Source: Chrysogorgia sp. JL179-B06 (taxonomy: Eukaryota > Cnidaria > Anthozoa > Scleralcyonacea > Chrysogorgiidae). From it: a stretch of 64,000 nt of DNA. The stretch lies in the NCBI GenBank assembly GCA_035772405.1, contig JAYKKM010000005.1, positions 4,324,501-4,388,500 of the forward strand, read 5' to 3'. The notes under the pieces were generated by a model, which worked only from the letters and a program-made list of their open reading frames with translations, had not been told where the DNA came from and made no database searches. The position numbers and the translations under genes were made by a program. This document shows positions 1 to 64,000 of this stretch, piece after piece. The stretch's first letter is position 1. Each line of letters opens with the position of its first letter.

Positions 1-133
1 TTAAAAGATTAAAATTTTATCAATAAAAACACAACGATTAAGAACGAAATGAGCGTTATGTGAAGCGAGATTGAAGTTATGGACGATACGTGGACGATCG
101 TCAAGCTCATATCCTCAGAAAAATTATTTTGAG

Positions 134-202
134 TCCCGTACAGGAATCGAACCTGTAACCTGATTGCCGATGAGACGCTCTAACCATTGAGCTAACGAGA
201 CT
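134..202 (-). repeat. tRNA-like unit (SINE head or tRNA pseudogene)
   Basis: On the minus strand the acceptor strands GTCTCGT/ACGGGAC pair fully (one G-T), the D stem GCTC/GAGC is intact, and the T arm ACAGG-TTCGATT-CCTGT is perfect. The anticodon stem has one mismatch and the loop is TCGGCAA (would read GGC, alanine-like). The T at loop position 33 is C. A decayed tRNA or SINE head is likelier than a working tRNA. Confidence 0.5.
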
Positions 203-281
203 CAGATGGAGAGTGAAATTTACAATGATGTACTGATTCAATTGATATATGTACTGCCTATGCGGTAATATATCGGTAATG

Positions 282-536
282 CTTGGATGCGTTAATATAC
301 ACAATGTTGTAGTGATTGTGGGAGAGCTCGGAGTAGACAGACGATACGTGGACGATCGTCAAGCTCATATCCTTAGAAAAATGATTCTGAGTCCCGTACA
401 GGAATCGAACCTGTAACCTGATTGCCAATTGTTCGATAATTTTTCTGAGGATATGAGCTTGACGATCGTCCACGTATCGTCTGTCTACTCCGAGCTCTCC
501 CACATTCACTACAACATTGTGTATATTAACGCATTG
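282..536. repeat. Fold-back repeat around a tRNA-like fragment
   Basis: Arms of about 90 bp (282-370 and 441-536) share GAGCTCGGAGTAGACAGACG and TGGACGATCGTCAAGCTCAT. The centre (about 388-430) is the 3' half of the tRNA-like unit seen complete at 134-202. A partial third copy of the arm sits at 78-125. Confidence 0.7.
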
Positions 537-539
537 AAG

Positions 540-63837
<63,298 letters not shown>

Positions 63838-64000
63838 GTTAGAATTTTACTATGGTTATTAATTATTTATTTGAATTAGCTATTTATAAGGTTTAGGCTA
63901 AAAGGGATGACTCAAAAGGACCTTTCTGTTTTTGTTTGGTCTTTATTTTTGGTTAGGTTAGGGTTAACTACGATTAGGATTAGGTTTAAGGTTAGGATCA

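Noticed and set aside
134..202. Functional tRNA gene
   Set aside because: Position 33 is not T, the anticodon stem has a mismatch, and half-copies of the same unit are embedded in a fold-back repeat at 388-430.

Overview
The window is AT-rich, intron-rich nuclear DNA of an animal, most likely an early-branching marine invertebrate such as a sponge or cnidarian. That placement is an inference from gene structure and transposon mix; no species is recognised. Spliceosomal exons with clean GT-AG sites are scattered through repeat-filled introns, and interstitial TTAGGG-type repeats are present.

Two host genes are arranged head to head. On the minus strand, a phosphoglucomutase (PGM1/PGM5 family) starts at 27056 and runs leftward through eleven recognised coding exons to 1375; its last ~35-40 codons lie beyond the left edge. 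On the plus strand, a large gene starts at 28552 and/or 32052 and runs past the right edge. Its first three exons encode a PB1-like ubiquitin-fold domain, and the following exons encode the N-terminal domain of a GH116 (GBA2-like, non-lysosomal glucosylceramidase/beta-glucosidase) enzyme. The coding part of its first exon is present twice, 3.5 kb apart, each time with an intact donor of the same phase.

The rest is transposon and satellite DNA. It includes a nearly intact Ty3-type LTR retrotransposon (40172-44738, 159-bp LTRs, target duplication ACGAC) inserted in a rearranged BEL/Pao element; a second BEL/Pao copy (about 51640-55370) split by a TTA-flanked MITE; a decayed Ty3 element (20110-21660); several LINE fragments; a Penelope-like element with a GIY-YIG endonuclease (29500-30545); and many fold-back or TIR elements (TTA-, TTAA-, TA- and 9-bp-duplication types). 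Minisatellites with units of 15, 17, 20, 22 and 39 bp generate long but spurious ORFs.

The most striking non-coding signal is a complete minimal type I hammerhead ribozyme on the plus strand at 29369-29414, next to the Penelope-like element. A second hammerhead-like core lies on the minus strand at about 29532-29561, and weaker relics occur elsewhere. The most striking coding signal is the PB1-GH116 fusion with its duplicated first exon.

The host genes may be linked by glucose metabolism (glucose-1-phosphate/glucose-6-phosphate interconversion, and glucosylceramide or beta-glucoside hydrolysis) and share a 1.5-kb upstream region. Most of that region is now a 1.1-kb Mutator-like element. Shared function or regulation is inference only.
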